The notes: generated by a model not told the origin, from the sequence alone. A DNA stretch of 64,000 bases from Paracoccus litorisediminis (GCF_009711205.1 NZ_WMIG01000005.1:1-64000), one strand, 5' to 3'; shown: positions 20,813-29,587, counted from the stretch's first letter. A program made the numbers and translations.

Positions 20813-21526
20813 TCAACTTGCGGAAGGCATTGCAGGGGTATGGTCAGGGGGCGAAAGCTTGTCCAGAAGCTCGGCCGCAAGGCGGCGGGTGACAGGGCGG
20901 CGGTCGGCCAGCGACTTGCGGTCGATCGCGGCGACAAGGTGGCGGGCAAGGCCAAGATCGCGCTCCATCCGCACGGCCAGCCAGTCGACGACATCGGGCG
21001 CGACCTGAATCTGGCGATCCGCGAACAGCTTGACCAGCACTGCGGGCAGCAGCGCGTCATCGGGCGGGCCCAGCACCGCCTGCGCCGCCGATTCCAGCCG
21101 CGACAGCAGATCGGGCAGCCGGATGCCCCAGTCGCGAGGCGGCATCCGCGCGGTGATCAGCAGCAGCGCCCGGCGTGCGCCCGCAAGGTTCCACAGATGA
21201 AACAGCGCGTCCTCGGCTTCCGAGATCCCGGCGATCTCATGGGCATTTTCAACGACCAACGCGCCGCCCCAGCCCAGAAGCGCATCCACCCCGGCGGGAG
21301 AAATCGTCGCAGCACGGATCACCCTTGCGCCATTTTCATCAGCCCAGAACCGCGCCAGATGCGATTTGCCCGCCCCTGCACCGCCGATCAGCAGCAACCG
21401 GCCCTGCGGCCACAGGTTCGGGTCGTCCAGCATGGCCAGCGCATCGCGATTGGCCGCCGTCGTCAGGAAATCATCCCGCGACAGCGCGGGGGGAATGGTC
21501 AGGTCCAGAGCCAACTGGCGATCCAA
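20813..21526 (-). CDS. hdaA: HdaA, DnaA-related regulator of replication initiation
   Basis: 237-residue AAA+ protein related to DnaA domain III and to E. coli Hda; with the sliding clamp it stimulates ATP hydrolysis by DnaA after initiation. The N-terminus [11 protein letters not shown] contains the clamp-binding consensus (Q-L-x-L-D-L). Walker A is [18 protein letters not shown] is at the Walker B position. No ATG fits: the frame opens in the upstream gene, and the family start is reached by TTG 21526, with AGAAGG just upstream. The DNA-binding domain IV of DnaA is absent, as expected. It sits seven bases after the PerM-type gene and just before ppk1. Confidence 0.88.
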   Translation of the reverse strand: MDRQLALDLTIPPALSRDDFLTTAANRDALAMLDDPNLWPQGRLLLIGGAGAGKSHLARFWADENGARVIRAATISPAGVDALLGWGGALVVENAHEIAGISEAEDALFHLWNLAGARRALLLITARMPPRDWGIRLPDLLSRLESAAQAVLGPPDDALLPAVLVKLFADRQIQVAPDVVDWLAVRMERDLGLARHLVAAIDRKSLADRRPVTRRLAAELLDKLSPPDHTPAMPSAS

Positions 21527-21533
21527 TGACCTT

Positions 21534-22847
21534 CTACCCTTTCCCGGTCTTGTCGTGATCGTGCTCGCGCGCCTCACGGTGAAGTTCGGCGGGCGAAGGC
21601 GGGCCCTCGGGGCGAGTGGTGGACTTGGTCTTGCGCGCACGGTCCTGATGCTCCTCAAGCAGTCCGGCCAGTTCCTCTTGGCGGCGCAGTTCGGCGACGC
21701 GGCGGTCATGGGACAGCTCCGCCCGGCGCCGTTCATGTTCGACCGTGCCGCGCGGCACGATCTCGATCAGGGTCGGCGGCGGTGGCGGGGCCGGAACCTC
21801 GCGCCCGGTATAGATCGCGCTTTGCTTGTAGCGGTTGACGGCATAGCGCACCAGCACGCCCAGACCCGCCGCCATCGGCACCGCGACCAGCAGCCCGACG
21901 AAACCGAAAAGAGAACCAAAGACCGTCAAGGCCAGCATCAGCCAGACCGGATGCAGACCGACGCTGCCGCCGACGATCTTGGGTTGCAGATAGTTGCCCT
22001 CAAGCATCTGGCCGACGGCAAAGATCACCACGACGGCGGCGATCCAGACCGGCTCGCCCCAGAAGCTGAACAGCGCGACCCCGATAGCCGTTGCGCCGCC
22101 GATCACCACGCCGACATAGGGAATGAACGACAGCGACGCCGCCATCACCCCGATCGCGATACCGAATGGCAGGCCGACCAGCCCCAGCCCGACGGAATAG
22201 AACGTGCCAAGAATCAGGATCACCACGCCCTGCCCGCGCACGAATCCCGACAAGGCTGTGTCGATCTCATGCGCAAGCCGGCGGATGGTCGGGGCATGTT
22301 CACGCGGCAGAAGTTCGTCCAAACGGGCGACCATATGGTCCCAGTCCAGCAGCAGGTAGAAGGCCACGACCGGCACGATGACGATCAGCGCCAGCATGCT
22401 GACCACGCCCATGACCGAGCCCAGCACCGTACTGACCAGCTGGCCGCCCTTGGCGCTGATGTTCTTGGCGGCGTCGGTCAGGGCGGTGTTCAGCGTGCTG
22501 CCCTCGGTAAAGACCTGCGGGAAGCGGTTCATCAGGAAACGCTGCAACTGCTCGGCCATTTCCGGGGCGGTGTTGATTAGCGCGTTGGTCTGGCGCACCA
22601 ACACCGGCACGACGACCAGAAACGCCACGACCACCGTCAGGACGACGATCAACGTAATGACCACCACGGACAGCGTCCGCGACAGGCCCATGCGTTCCAA
22701 CCGATCCGCGACCGGGTCCAGCAGATAGGCCACGCCTGCGCCAAGGATGAAGGGCAGGATGGCATTTCCAAGGGTCCACAGGATCATCAGCAGCGCGAAA
22801 AGCGCCACGCTCCAGTACCATACCTGCTTCTGAGCCGGCAGCCTCAT
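21534..22847 (-). CDS. AI-2E family transporter (PerM/YhhT type)
   Basis: 437-residue membrane protein with seven to eight predicted helices in the AI-2E arrangement: two N-terminal helices, an extended extracytoplasmic middle (TNALINTAPEMAEQLQRFL), then a helix cluster with PFGIAIGVMAASLSFIPYVG and LVAVPMAAGLGVL. Members include putative signal exporters and Na+/H+ antiporters, so the substrate is unknown. The last 90 residues are a charged, Arg/Glu/His-rich cytoplasmic tail (RRAELSHDRRVAELRRQEEL). First gene of the hdaA-ppk1-ppx run, divergent from proS. Confidence 0.88.
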   Translation of the reverse strand: MRLPAQKQVWYWSVALFALLMILWTLGNAILPFILGAGVAYLLDPVADRLERMGLSRTLSVVVITLIVVLTVVVAFLVVVPVLVRQTNALINTAPEMAEQLQRFLMNRFPQVFTEGSTLNTALTDAAKNISAKGGQLVSTVLGSVMGVVSMLALIVIVPVVAFYLLLDWDHMVARLDELLPREHAPTIRRLAHEIDTALSGFVRGQGVVILILGTFYSVGLGLVGLPFGIAIGVMAASLSFIPYVGVVIGGATAIGVALFSFWGEPVWIAAVVVIFAVGQMLEGNYLQPKIVGGSVGLHPVWLMLALTVFGSLFGFVGLLVAVPMAAGLGVLVRYAVNRYKQSAIYTGREVPAPPPPPTLIEIVPRGTVEHERRRAELSHDRRVAELRRQEELAGLLEEHQDRARKTKSTTRPEGPPSPAELHREAREHDHDKTGKG

Positions 22848-22970
22848 GGGCGATCACTCCGTAACCCCGCGTCACCGACTATTTGGAACGTCCTGACGCA
22901 GCTTGCAAGGAAGGTTGCCCCGTCAGGCGTGCTGCGGTAACTCCACGCTCGCCAACATGAGGATATAACC

Positions 22971-24323
22971 ATGCGTCTGTCGCGCTATTTCATGCCCGTT
23001 CTGAAGGAAGATCCCAAGGAGGCCCAGATCGTCAGCCACCGGCTGATGCTGCGCGCCGGCATGATCAAGCAGCAGGCGGCTGGCATCTATTCGTGGCTAC
23101 CGCTGGGCTTCAAGGTGCTGAACCGCATCCAAGCGATCGTGCATGAGGAACAGCAGCGCGCCGGTCACATCCCGATGCTGATGCCGACGCTGCAATCGGC
23201 CGACCTGTGGCGCGAAAGCGGCCGCTATGACGATTACGGCGACGAGATGCTGCGCATCAAGGACCGCCACAAGCGCGACCTGCTTTACGGTCCCACCAAC
23301 GAGGAAATGGTCACGGACGTGTTCCGCAGCCATGTGTCCTCGTACAAGGACCTGCCGCTGACGCTGTACCACATCCAGTGGAAGTTCCGCGACGAGATGC
23401 GCCCGCGTTTCGGCGTGATGCGTGGCCGCGAGTTCCTGATGAAGGACGGCTACAACTTCGATCTGGATCGCGACGCGGCCCTGCATGCCTATAACCGCCA
23501 TCTGGTCAGCTACCTGCGCACCTATGAGCGCATGGGCCTGCAAGCCATTCCGATGCGCGCCGATGGCGGCCCGATCGGTGGCGATTACACCCATGAATTC
23601 CTTGTTCTGGCCGAGACCGGCGAATCCGAGGTCTTCTATGACAGCGAGATCACCGATCTGAAGTTCGGCGGCCGCGAGATAGACTATGACAGCGTCGAGG
23701 CCTGCCAGGCCGTGCTGGAGGAATTCACCAGCCGCTACGCCCGCACCGACGAGACCCATGACGAGGCGATCTTTGCCGAGGTCCCCGAGGAACGCCGCCG
23801 CACCGCACGCGGCATCGAAGTCGGCCAGATCTTCTATTTCGGCACCAAATATTCGGAAGCCATGGGCGCGACCGTCGTCGGCCCGGATGGCAACCGCGTC
23901 CCGGTCGAGATGGGCAGCCACGGCATCGGCGTCTCGCGTCTGCTGGGTGCGATCATCGAGGCCAGCCATGACGACAAGGGCATCATCTGGCCCGAGGGCG
24001 TGACCCCCTTCCATGTCGGCATCGTCAACCTGAAACAGGGTGACGTGGCCACCAACAGTGCCTGCGAGGCCCTTTATGCCGAGCTGAAGACGCAGGGGCT
24101 GGACGCGCTTTACGACGACCGCGACGAGCGCGCGGGCGCGAAATTCGCGACCATGGACCTGATCGGCCTGCCCTGGCGCATCACCGTCGGTCCGCGCGGC
24201 ATCGCCAACAACAAGGTCGAACTGACCTCGCGCCGCACGGGCGAGTCGGTAGAGATGTCGCCTCAGGAAGCCATTCTGCGCCTGAAGGAAATCTACCAGC
24301 CGGTCTTCGACGCGGCGTTCTGA
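22971..24323 (+). CDS. proS: Prolyl-tRNA synthetase, short alphaproteobacterial form
   Basis: Class II aminoacyl-tRNA synthetase of 450 residues charging tRNA-Pro. Motif regions are visible: motif 2 [27 protein letters not shown] (split at 120-150), motif 3 [14 protein letters not shown], and the C-terminal anticodon-binding domain ([25 protein letters not shown]). It lacks the roughly 180-residue editing insertion of E. coli ProS, which is the usual alphaproteobacterial form and means mis-charged Ala must be cleared in trans. A double hairpin follows the stop. Confidence 0.97.
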   Translation: MRLSRYFMPVLKEDPKEAQIVSHRLMLRAGMIKQQAAGIYSWLPLGFKVLNRIQAIVHEEQQRAGHIPMLMPTLQSADLWRESGRYDDYGDEMLRIKDRHKRDLLYGPTNEEMVTDVFRSHVSSYKDLPLTLYHIQWKFRDEMRPRFGVMRGREFLMKDGYNFDLDRDAALHAYNRHLVSYLRTYERMGLQAIPMRADGGPIGGDYTHEFLVLAETGESEVFYDSEITDLKFGGREIDYDSVEACQAVLEEFTSRYARTDETHDEAIFAEVPEERRRTARGIEVGQIFYFGTKYSEAMGATVVGPDGNRVPVEMGSHGIGVSRLLGAIIEASHDDKGIIWPEGVTPFHVGIVNLKQGDVATNSACEALYAELKTQGLDALYDDRDERAGAKFATMDLIGLPWRITVGPRGIANNKVELTSRRTGESVEMSPQEAILRLKEIYQPVFDAAF

Positions 24324-24328
24324 TCCCC

Positions 24329-24351
24329 GCGCCTGCGCATCTTGCAGGCGC
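24329..24351 (+). terminator. First hairpin downstream of proS
   Basis: GCGCCTGC and GCAGGCGC form a perfect 8-bp stem with a seven-base loop, starting six bases after the proS stop. It is followed by the short repeated motif at 24357 and then by a second, stronger terminator. It has no T-tract, so it may be an mRNA end-protecting stem. Confidence 0.5.
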
Positions 24352-24356
24352 CGGAT

Positions 24357-24381
24357 TTGGGTATTTAAGAAACGAAGAAAC
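24357..24381 (+). repeat. Short extragenic repeat, copy 1
   Basis: TTGGGTATTT followed by AAGAAACGAAGAAAC. The same 25 bases with one A-to-G change occur at 61011-61035. It overlaps the start of the terminator stem. Similar short motifs occur between genes in Rhodobacteraceae from my general recollection; no function is known to me. Confidence 0.6.
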
Positions 24382-24413
24382 CCGCTGCCGCGCAACCGGC
24401 AGCGGGTTTTTTG
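24379..24413 (+). terminator. Rho-independent terminator of proS
   Basis: AACCCGCTGCCG pairs perfectly with CGGCAGCGGGTT around a short loop, followed by TTTTTTG. A-rich sequence on the 5' side means it may also act on the opposite strand. It isolates proS from the esterase gene. Confidence 0.93.
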
Positions 24414-24505
24414 TCTCATTAACCTGTCGAATTGGAGATCTGGACGCAAAGGCCTGCCGGGCGGATCATTCGCAGGTTTCAGGAGGGCGGAGAACGGTCC
24501 CCATC

Positions 24506-25675
24506 GTGCTTGTCAGAGAGCTTGCAGTTCTGTCCATTGTCGTTCCGGCAGTCGCGGCACTGCTGCTTTGGGCATGGCCGGAACCTGCGCGCCCACATGT
24601 GCCCGTGCCCCAACTCGTCTCGGTGCGCGGAGAGGACCGGGTGATGTTTTACGCCGATCTGGTTCCCCTGCAGGAAGGATTGAAGCCCCTGCCCTTGCTG
24701 GTCACAGGGCGGGCCTCGAACGGGGCCAAGGGCGCGCTTTTGCAGGAATGGCCGGGTTTTCACGCCGAGGCGCAGTTCATCGGGACAGCGGTTTCCGTTC
24801 GCTTCGAGGATAACGTCAACCGCTGGCGGGTGCTGATCGACAATGGGCGCTCGGGCATGATCGAATTGTCGCGACCGGGCGTGAACGATCTGCGCATTCG
24901 CGGGCTGACAGCGGGCGCACACCATATCCGGGTCGAGAAGATCAGCGAATCCTCGATGCCTACAAGCTTTGGCGGGATACTGATCGATGGCGACAGCGAG
25001 GCGCTGCCTGCGCCCCGCGCACGTCCCCGCCTGATCGAGTTCATCGGCGATTCGGATACGGTCGGTTTCGCCAATACCGCCCTGCGTCGCGACTGCACCG
25101 AGGATGAGGTGTTTTCCGCCACCGATACCAGTCGCAGCTTTGGGCCCAAGGTTGCTGAGGCGCTGGATGCGGATTTTCGCATGGTCGCGCGGTCGGGAAT
25201 CGGACTGGTGCGCAATTACGAGGGCGTGACGCCGCAATCGACCATGACGACGCGCTATCCTCTGGCCCTGCCCAGTGACCCTGCGGCGGGCAGGCTGGCC
25301 GACCGCCCCGCTGACATCGTGGTGACGGCGCTGGGCTCGAATGATTTCGGGTCCAGCTTTACCGAGTCCGAGCCTTGGGCGGATCACGAGGCGCTCAGCC
25401 GGGATTTCGCGGCGGCGTTGATTGCCTTCCTGCGGGATCGTGTGCGCGAAAATCCGGGCGCGATTCAGGTGCTGCTGGCCTTTGGCGAGTATGGCAAGCC
25501 GCTTCTGGTGCCCTATCAGCAGGCCGAGGCCGCGCTGAAGGCCGACGGTCAGCAGGCCGTGCTGATCACCCTGCCCAAGCTGGATCGCAGCGCCTGTTTC
25601 TGGCATCCCTCGGCCGGGGATCACGATCTGATTGCAAGCTGGCTGACCACAGCCATTTCACCATTGGTCCAATAG
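24506..25675 (+). CDS. SGNH-hydrolase, carbohydrate esterase family 2-like
   Basis: 389 residues. A single N-terminal hydrophobic helix (LAVLSIVVPAVAALLLWAW) is a membrane anchor or signal, so the catalytic part is extracytoplasmic. A beta-rich domain (about 50-170) precedes the SGNH domain with FIGDSDTVGFAN (nucleophile Ser about 183), TALGSNDF and a C-terminal WHPSAGDHD that supplies the catalytic His. The jelly-roll plus SGNH order is that of CE2 deacetylases. It starts with GTG and has AGGAGGG 18 bases upstream. It precedes the acyltransferase/ligase/carrier cassette on the same strand after a 145-base gap, suggesting removal of an acyl group from a surface glycan or from the cassette's product. 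Confidence 0.8.
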   Translation: MLVRELAVLSIVVPAVAALLLWAWPEPARPHVPVPQLVSVRGEDRVMFYADLVPLQEGLKPLPLLVTGRASNGAKGALLQEWPGFHAEAQFIGTAVSVRFEDNVNRWRVLIDNGRSGMIELSRPGVNDLRIRGLTAGAHHIRVEKISESSMPTSFGGILIDGDSEALPAPRARPRLIEFIGDSDTVGFANTALRRDCTEDEVFSATDTSRSFGPKVAEALDADFRMVARSGIGLVRNYEGVTPQSTMTTRYPLALPSDPAAGRLADRPADIVVTALGSNDFGSSFTESEPWADHEALSRDFAAALIAFLRDRVRENPGAIQVLLAFGEYGKPLLVPYQQAEAALKADGQQAVLITLPKLDRSACFWHPSAGDHDLIASWLTTAISPLVQ

Positions 25676-25820
25676 CAGCGGAAATGCCGAAAATAACCCT
25701 GCACAATGGCAACTATATTCGTTGAAAATGTAGAATGGTCTGAATGGACAGGTTGAGATTGCATCAAGCCCCGGCAATCATGGAGTCGCCTGCCCTTTTT
25801 CGGCTCACTCTTGAGTGATC

Positions 25821-26366
25821 ATGATGACATTGTTTGAAGAAATTCGAGGGGACTATATTCGTCACGGCCGGTCCCTGACCGAGCCGGCCTTTGTTTCCTT
25901 GGCAATTCACCGCTGGGGCCGTTGGGCCATTCATCGGCGCAATCCGGTGGCCCGCTGGCTGGCCAACAAGGTCTATGGTTTTTTCAGGGTCTTCATCCTG
26001 AACATAACCAAGGTCTGGATTCCGCCGAATGTCCAACTGGGCAAGGATTTCCATATCATCCATGCGGAAGGATCGCTTTCGATCCATCCCGACGTGGTGA
26101 TCGGGGACCGCTGCGGGGTGATGCATAACGTCACCATCGGCACGAATATGCGCGGACAGGCTCCGGTCATCGGGGACGATGTGTTTATCGGCGTGAACTC
26201 GACCGTGCTGGGGCCGATCAAGATCGGGGATCGGGTTCGGATCGGGCCGAATACGGCAGTCTCGACCGATGTGCCCTCGGATTCGGTCGTGGTCGGATCG
26301 CCGGCCAAGATCTATCCCAGCCTGCCCAATCTGGCGCGGATGAAACAGGCGGGCGGCAATGGCTGA
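25821..26366 (+). CDS. Left-handed beta-helix acyltransferase, serine O-acetyltransferase-like
   Basis: 181 residues. A helical N-terminal segment (EEIRGDYIRHGRSLTEPAFVSLAIHRWG, split at about 4-32) resembles serine acetyltransferases. It is followed by hexapeptide repeats with IHPDVVIGDRCGVMHNVTIG and IGDDVFIGVNSTVLGPIKIG; the active-site His is probably in VMHNVTIG or DFHIIHAEG. Such small CysE-like proteins occur in polysaccharide clusters. Unlike true CysE it lacks the long N-terminal hexamer domain and sits with no cysteine genes, so the acceptor need not be serine. The ATG at 25821 is chosen over GTG 25815. It overlaps the ligase by 8 bases. Confidence 0.85.
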   Translation: MMTLFEEIRGDYIRHGRSLTEPAFVSLAIHRWGRWAIHRRNPVARWLANKVYGFFRVFILNITKVWIPPNVQLGKDFHIIHAEGSLSIHPDVVIGDRCGVMHNVTIGTNMRGQAPVIGDDVFIGVNSTVLGPIKIGDRVRIGPNTAVSTDVPSDSVVVGSPAKIYPSLPNLARMKQAGGNG

Positions 26367-27933
26367 TCCAGACGACTCGGCCCTGTTCGACGTCAGCATT
26401 TGGCGCCTGTTGGCCGACAACCTGCCCGGCAGCGCCGACAAGATTGCCGCCATCGACCGGGATCGCCGTGTTTCATATGCCGCGTTGGTGGCCGAGGCCG
26501 GACGCGTGGCGGATTGGCTGACCCATCGCGACATCCAGCCCGGCGACCGGGTGATCGTCCATCTGCGCAAGGCCATCGACGAGGTTGCGGCCATGTTCGG
26601 CGCCTGGAAGATCGGCGCGGTGGTGGTCAACGTCAACAACCGCTGGACCGGCCATCAACTGGCCTATGTCGCCCGCGACTGCCGGGCGCGGGCCGCGATC
26701 CTGACCCGCGCCTCATTGAACAGCGCGGATGAACTGCCCGACGGGATGTCATTCCTGGTTCAAGGGGCCGAGGCCCCGCAAGGTGCAGATGCATGGGGCG
26801 CCCTGCCCGATGACAGTGGCGTGGCGGCGTATGATCCGGACCCCGGCCAGCTTGCGATGATCATCTATACTTCGGGCTCGACCGGGCAGCCCAAGGGGGT
26901 GATGCTCAGTCATCGCAATATCCGCGCGGGTGCGGTTTCCGTCGCGGAATATCTGGGCCTGACCCCGCGGGACCGGTTGCTTTCGGTGCTGCCCTACAGC
27001 TTTGATGCCGGGCTGAACCAGCTGACCACCATGCTGCTGAAGGGCGGCACGGTTGTGCATCAGCCCGTCACCCTGCCCGCCGAGATCATCCGCATGGCGC
27101 GCGATGAAAGCGTGACCGGCATCGCCGGCGTGCCGCCCCTGTGGAATGAGATCGTCCGCTTCCTTGATGACAACCCGGTCGAGCTGCCCTCATTGCGCCG
27201 GATTACCAATACCGGTGGGAAAATCCCGCCGAATATCCTTGAGCTGCTGCCCACGGTATTCCCGGACGTGGACATCTACCTGATGTATGGCCTGACCGAG
27301 GCGTTTCGTTCGACCTATCTGCCGCCATCGCGCTTCACACAGAAGATGGGCTCGATCGGCCAGCAGATCCCCAACGCGCGGGTCTTTGCGATCAGGCATG
27401 GGGTGGGCATCGCCGGGCCGGGTGAACAGGGCGAATTGGTCCATGCCGGTCCCCTGGTCAGCATGGGCTATTGGGAACGCCCCGAATTCACCGCGCAAAA
27501 GATCCGTCCCTGCCCCGAGCTTCGCCATCTGATCGGGGATGAGCCCGTCGTCTATTCCGGCGATCTGGTGCGACTGGACGAGGACGGCGATATGTGGTTC
27601 GTCAGTCGCATGGATGAGATGATCAAGACCATGGGCTTCCGACTGTCCCCGACCGAGGTCGAGGATGCCTTGTCCAGCAGCGGGCTGGTGGGCGATGTCG
27701 TGGCCTTCGGGATCGAACATCCCTCGCTGGGTCAGGCGGTGCATGCCGTGGTCAGCTATCTGCCCAATGGTGCCGAGGAAGCGTTGCTGCAGCATTGCAC
27801 GCGCGCCATGCCGAACTATATGCGGCCCCAGCGTATCCATTCATGGCCCGGCGCCATGCCCCGCACCGCCAGCGGTAAGCTGGACCGTCCGACCGTCATC
27901 GCCTCCGCCAAAGCCGCCACCGTCGAAATCTGA
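26359..27933 (+). CDS. AMP-forming acyl/amino-acyl ligase, exosortase-A-associated type
   Basis: 524-residue ANL-superfamily adenylating enzyme that activates a carboxylate with ATP and transfers it to a thiol, here probably the adjacent carrier protein. Motifs: P-loop MIIYTSGSTGQPKGVMLSH, VYLMYGLTEAF (as DIYLMYGLTEAF), SGDLVRLDEDGDMWFVSRMD with the hinge aspartate, and the catalytic lysine in TASGKLDRP near the C-terminus. By overall sequence it resembles the family annotated as acyl-CoA ligase, exosortase A system-associated, always described next to a PLP decarboxylase. No exosortase or PEP-CTERM gene is present here. The natural substrate is unknown. Confidence 0.88.
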   Translation: MADPDDSALFDVSIWRLLADNLPGSADKIAAIDRDRRVSYAALVAEAGRVADWLTHRDIQPGDRVIVHLRKAIDEVAAMFGAWKIGAVVVNVNNRWTGHQLAYVARDCRARAAILTRASLNSADELPDGMSFLVQGAEAPQGADAWGALPDDSGVAAYDPDPGQLAMIIYTSGSTGQPKGVMLSHRNIRAGAVSVAEYLGLTPRDRLLSVLPYSFDAGLNQLTTMLLKGGTVVHQPVTLPAEIIRMARDESVTGIAGVPPLWNEIVRFLDDNPVELPSLRRITNTGGKIPPNILELLPTVFPDVDIYLMYGLTEAFRSTYLPPSRFTQKMGSIGQQIPNARVFAIRHGVGIAGPGEQGELVHAGPLVSMGYWERPEFTAQKIRPCPELRHLIGDEPVVYSGDLVRLDEDGDMWFVSRMDEMIKTMGFRLSPTEVEDALSSSGLVGDVVAFGIEHPSLGQAVHAVVSYLPNGAEEALLQHCTRAMPNYMRPQRIHSWPGAMPRTASGKLDRPTVIASAKAATVEI

Positions 27934-27951
27934 AGAATGAGACCCGACCAT

Positions 27952-28188
27952 ATGAGCCTGACCCAGAGCCAGCTGATCACTTACCTTCGCGACGAACAGA
28001 ATATCGGAGAGGCCATCGACAACGATACCGAGCTATTCTCAAGCGGCATTCTGGACTCGGTGTCGATGGTGGGGTTGATCACCTATATCGAAGAGACGAC
28101 AGGCACGATCATCCAGCCCGGGGATGTCACGCTTGAGAATTTCGACACGGCGAACCGCATCGCAGCCTTTGTGGCCTCGCTTGCGTGA
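27952..28188 (+). CDS. Acyl carrier protein
   Basis: 78-residue carrier protein. The phosphopantetheine-bearing serine lies in SGILDSVSMVGL at residue 36, followed by the acidic helix II-III region typical of ACPs. The ATG at 27952 gives a standard ACP length; ATG 27937 in the same frame would add five residues. It lies between ligase and decarboxylase with 18 bases upstream, so it is almost certainly their carrier and not the fatty-acid ACP. A phosphopantetheinyl transferase is not in the window. Confidence 0.9.
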   Translation: MSLTQSQLITYLRDEQNIGEAIDNDTELFSSGILDSVSMVGLITYIEETTGTIIQPGDVTLENFDTANRIAAFVASLA

Positions 28189-29419
28189 CGGGGATAGCTG
28201 CGGCAGGGACCGGATTTTAGCGCAGGCGGCGGCGCGCTTCGGCACTCCCTCATATGTCTATGTCACCGATGTGATCGCAGCACGGTTGGGCGCGCTGCGG
28301 ACGGCGCTTGGCCGCTGGTTCTCGGTCAGCTTCGCCGTCAAAAGCAACCCGAACCCGGCGCTGCTGGGCTGGATGCAAGGCAAGGTCGATTATCTGGACA
28401 TTTCCTCGGGTGGCGAGTTCGAGCTGGCACAGACAGCCGGATGGCAACCGGACCGGATCAGCTTTACCGGCCCGGCCAAGCGCGAACCCGAACTGCGTCC
28501 CGTCATTGCAGCAGGCTTGGGTGAGCTGGTCATCGAAAGCCTGCGCGAGGCGCGGCTGGCCAATGCCATCGCCGCCGAGTTGGGGATGGTTCAGCCGGTC
28601 CTGATCCGCATTGCGCCGGACCATGTGCCCAAGGGCTTTGGTGACCACATGGCCGGACGGCCCAGCCCGTTTGGCATCGACATCGAGGATGCCGAACAGA
28701 TTCTGCCGCAGATCGCCGCGCTGCCCAATCTGCGCATCATCGGGCTGCATATCTATTCCGGCACACAAAGTCTGAAGCCCGACGCCATCTGCGAAAACTG
28801 GCGCATCTTTCTTGAGGTTTTCACCCACCTGTCAGAAGCGCTGGATCTGACCCCGGAAAAGCTGATCTTCGGCTCGGGCCTGGGCATCCCGCACCATCCT
28901 GGCGAGGTCGAGCTTGATCTGGACGCGATCGCGCAGTCCATCGCACCCGATCTGGACGCCTTCCGCGCGCTTCCCCGCTTTGCTGGGACGCGGCTGGTGC
29001 TGGAGCTTGGCCGCTATCTGGTCGGGCCTGCGGGCTATTTCCTGACCCGAGTCGTCTCGGTCAAGCAATCGCGCGGCACCCGTATCGCGATCTGCGATGG
29101 CGGCATGAACGCCAATCTGGCGGCCTCGGGGAATTTCGGTATGGTGATCCGGCGCAACTACGTCCTGCACCGGGTCGAGGATGGCACCGCCCCACCCGAG
29201 GAAAAGCACGACATCACAGGCCCGCTTTGCACCTCGATCGACAAGCTGGGCAGCGGGGTGATGCTGCCCCGGCTGGAGGAAGGCGACCTGATCGCGCTGC
29301 ATGCGGCGGGGGCCTACGGACCTACGGCCAGCCCGGTCTACTTCATCTCGCATCCGCTGCCGTCCGAGATCATGGTGACGGACGGACAGATGCAGGACGT
29401 GACACGGCTGCGCCCTTAG
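28181..29419 (+). CDS. PLP-dependent fold-III decarboxylase (DAP/ornithine decarboxylase family, exosortase-A-associated type)
   Basis: 412 residues. An alanine-racemase-like barrel with the PLP lysine in FAVKSNPNPAL (about residue 54), HIYSGTQSL, ELGRYLVGPAGYFLTRVV, and a C-terminal domain with the catalytic cysteine in GPLCTSIDKLG (about 350) and GAYGPTASP. It decarboxylates an amino acid; relatives act on diaminopimelate, ornithine or carrier-bound glutamate (BtrK). The start is uncertain: TTG 28181 gives an 8-base overlap with the ACP stop and a family-like N-terminus; ATG 28124 inside the ACP gene is the upper limit. Last gene of the cassette. Confidence 0.87.
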   Translation: MRDGDSCGRDRILAQAAARFGTPSYVYVTDVIAARLGALRTALGRWFSVSFAVKSNPNPALLGWMQGKVDYLDISSGGEFELAQTAGWQPDRISFTGPAKREPELRPVIAAGLGELVIESLREARLANAIAAELGMVQPVLIRIAPDHVPKGFGDHMAGRPSPFGIDIEDAEQILPQIAALPNLRIIGLHIYSGTQSLKPDAICENWRIFLEVFTHLSEALDLTPEKLIFGSGLGIPHHPGEVELDLDAIAQSIAPDLDAFRALPRFAGTRLVLELGRYLVGPAGYFLTRVVSVKQSRGTRIAICDGGMNANLAASGNFGMVIRRNYVLHRVEDGTAPPEEKHDITGPLCTSIDKLGSGVMLPRLEEGDLIALHAAGAYGPTASPVYFISHPLPSEIMVTDGQMQDVTRLRP

Positions 29420-29449
29420 GCCGAAATATTTGCAATTTTTAAGTTCGGC

Positions 29450-29522
29450 GCGAATCCCTTTGCGAATCCGATAAAAAATAAGTGACCCCGGGGTCGATCA
29501 TGCATTTTTTGCCTGCATGGTC
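29450..29522. promoter_or_regulatory. Palindromes and direct repeats upstream of the Mrp operon
   Basis: Three structures are packed into 73 bases. GCGAATCC occurs twice, at 29450-29457 and 29462-29469, 12 bases apart. A perfect 12-bp palindrome GACCCCGGGGTC is at 29484-29495. A 9-bp stem GATCATGCA / TGCATGGTC (one G-T pair) with a T-rich nine-base loop is at 29496-29522. The region is AT-richer than its neighbours and precedes the mrpA start by 65 bases. They may be operators, a terminator of the decarboxylase gene, or an RNA leader; none is identified. Confidence 0.5.
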
Positions 29523-29587
29523 GGTTGTGCTTCCCCCGGTTGCCTCTCTATGATGAGCGCACAAATCCCAGAGCCGAGAAGGATCCG

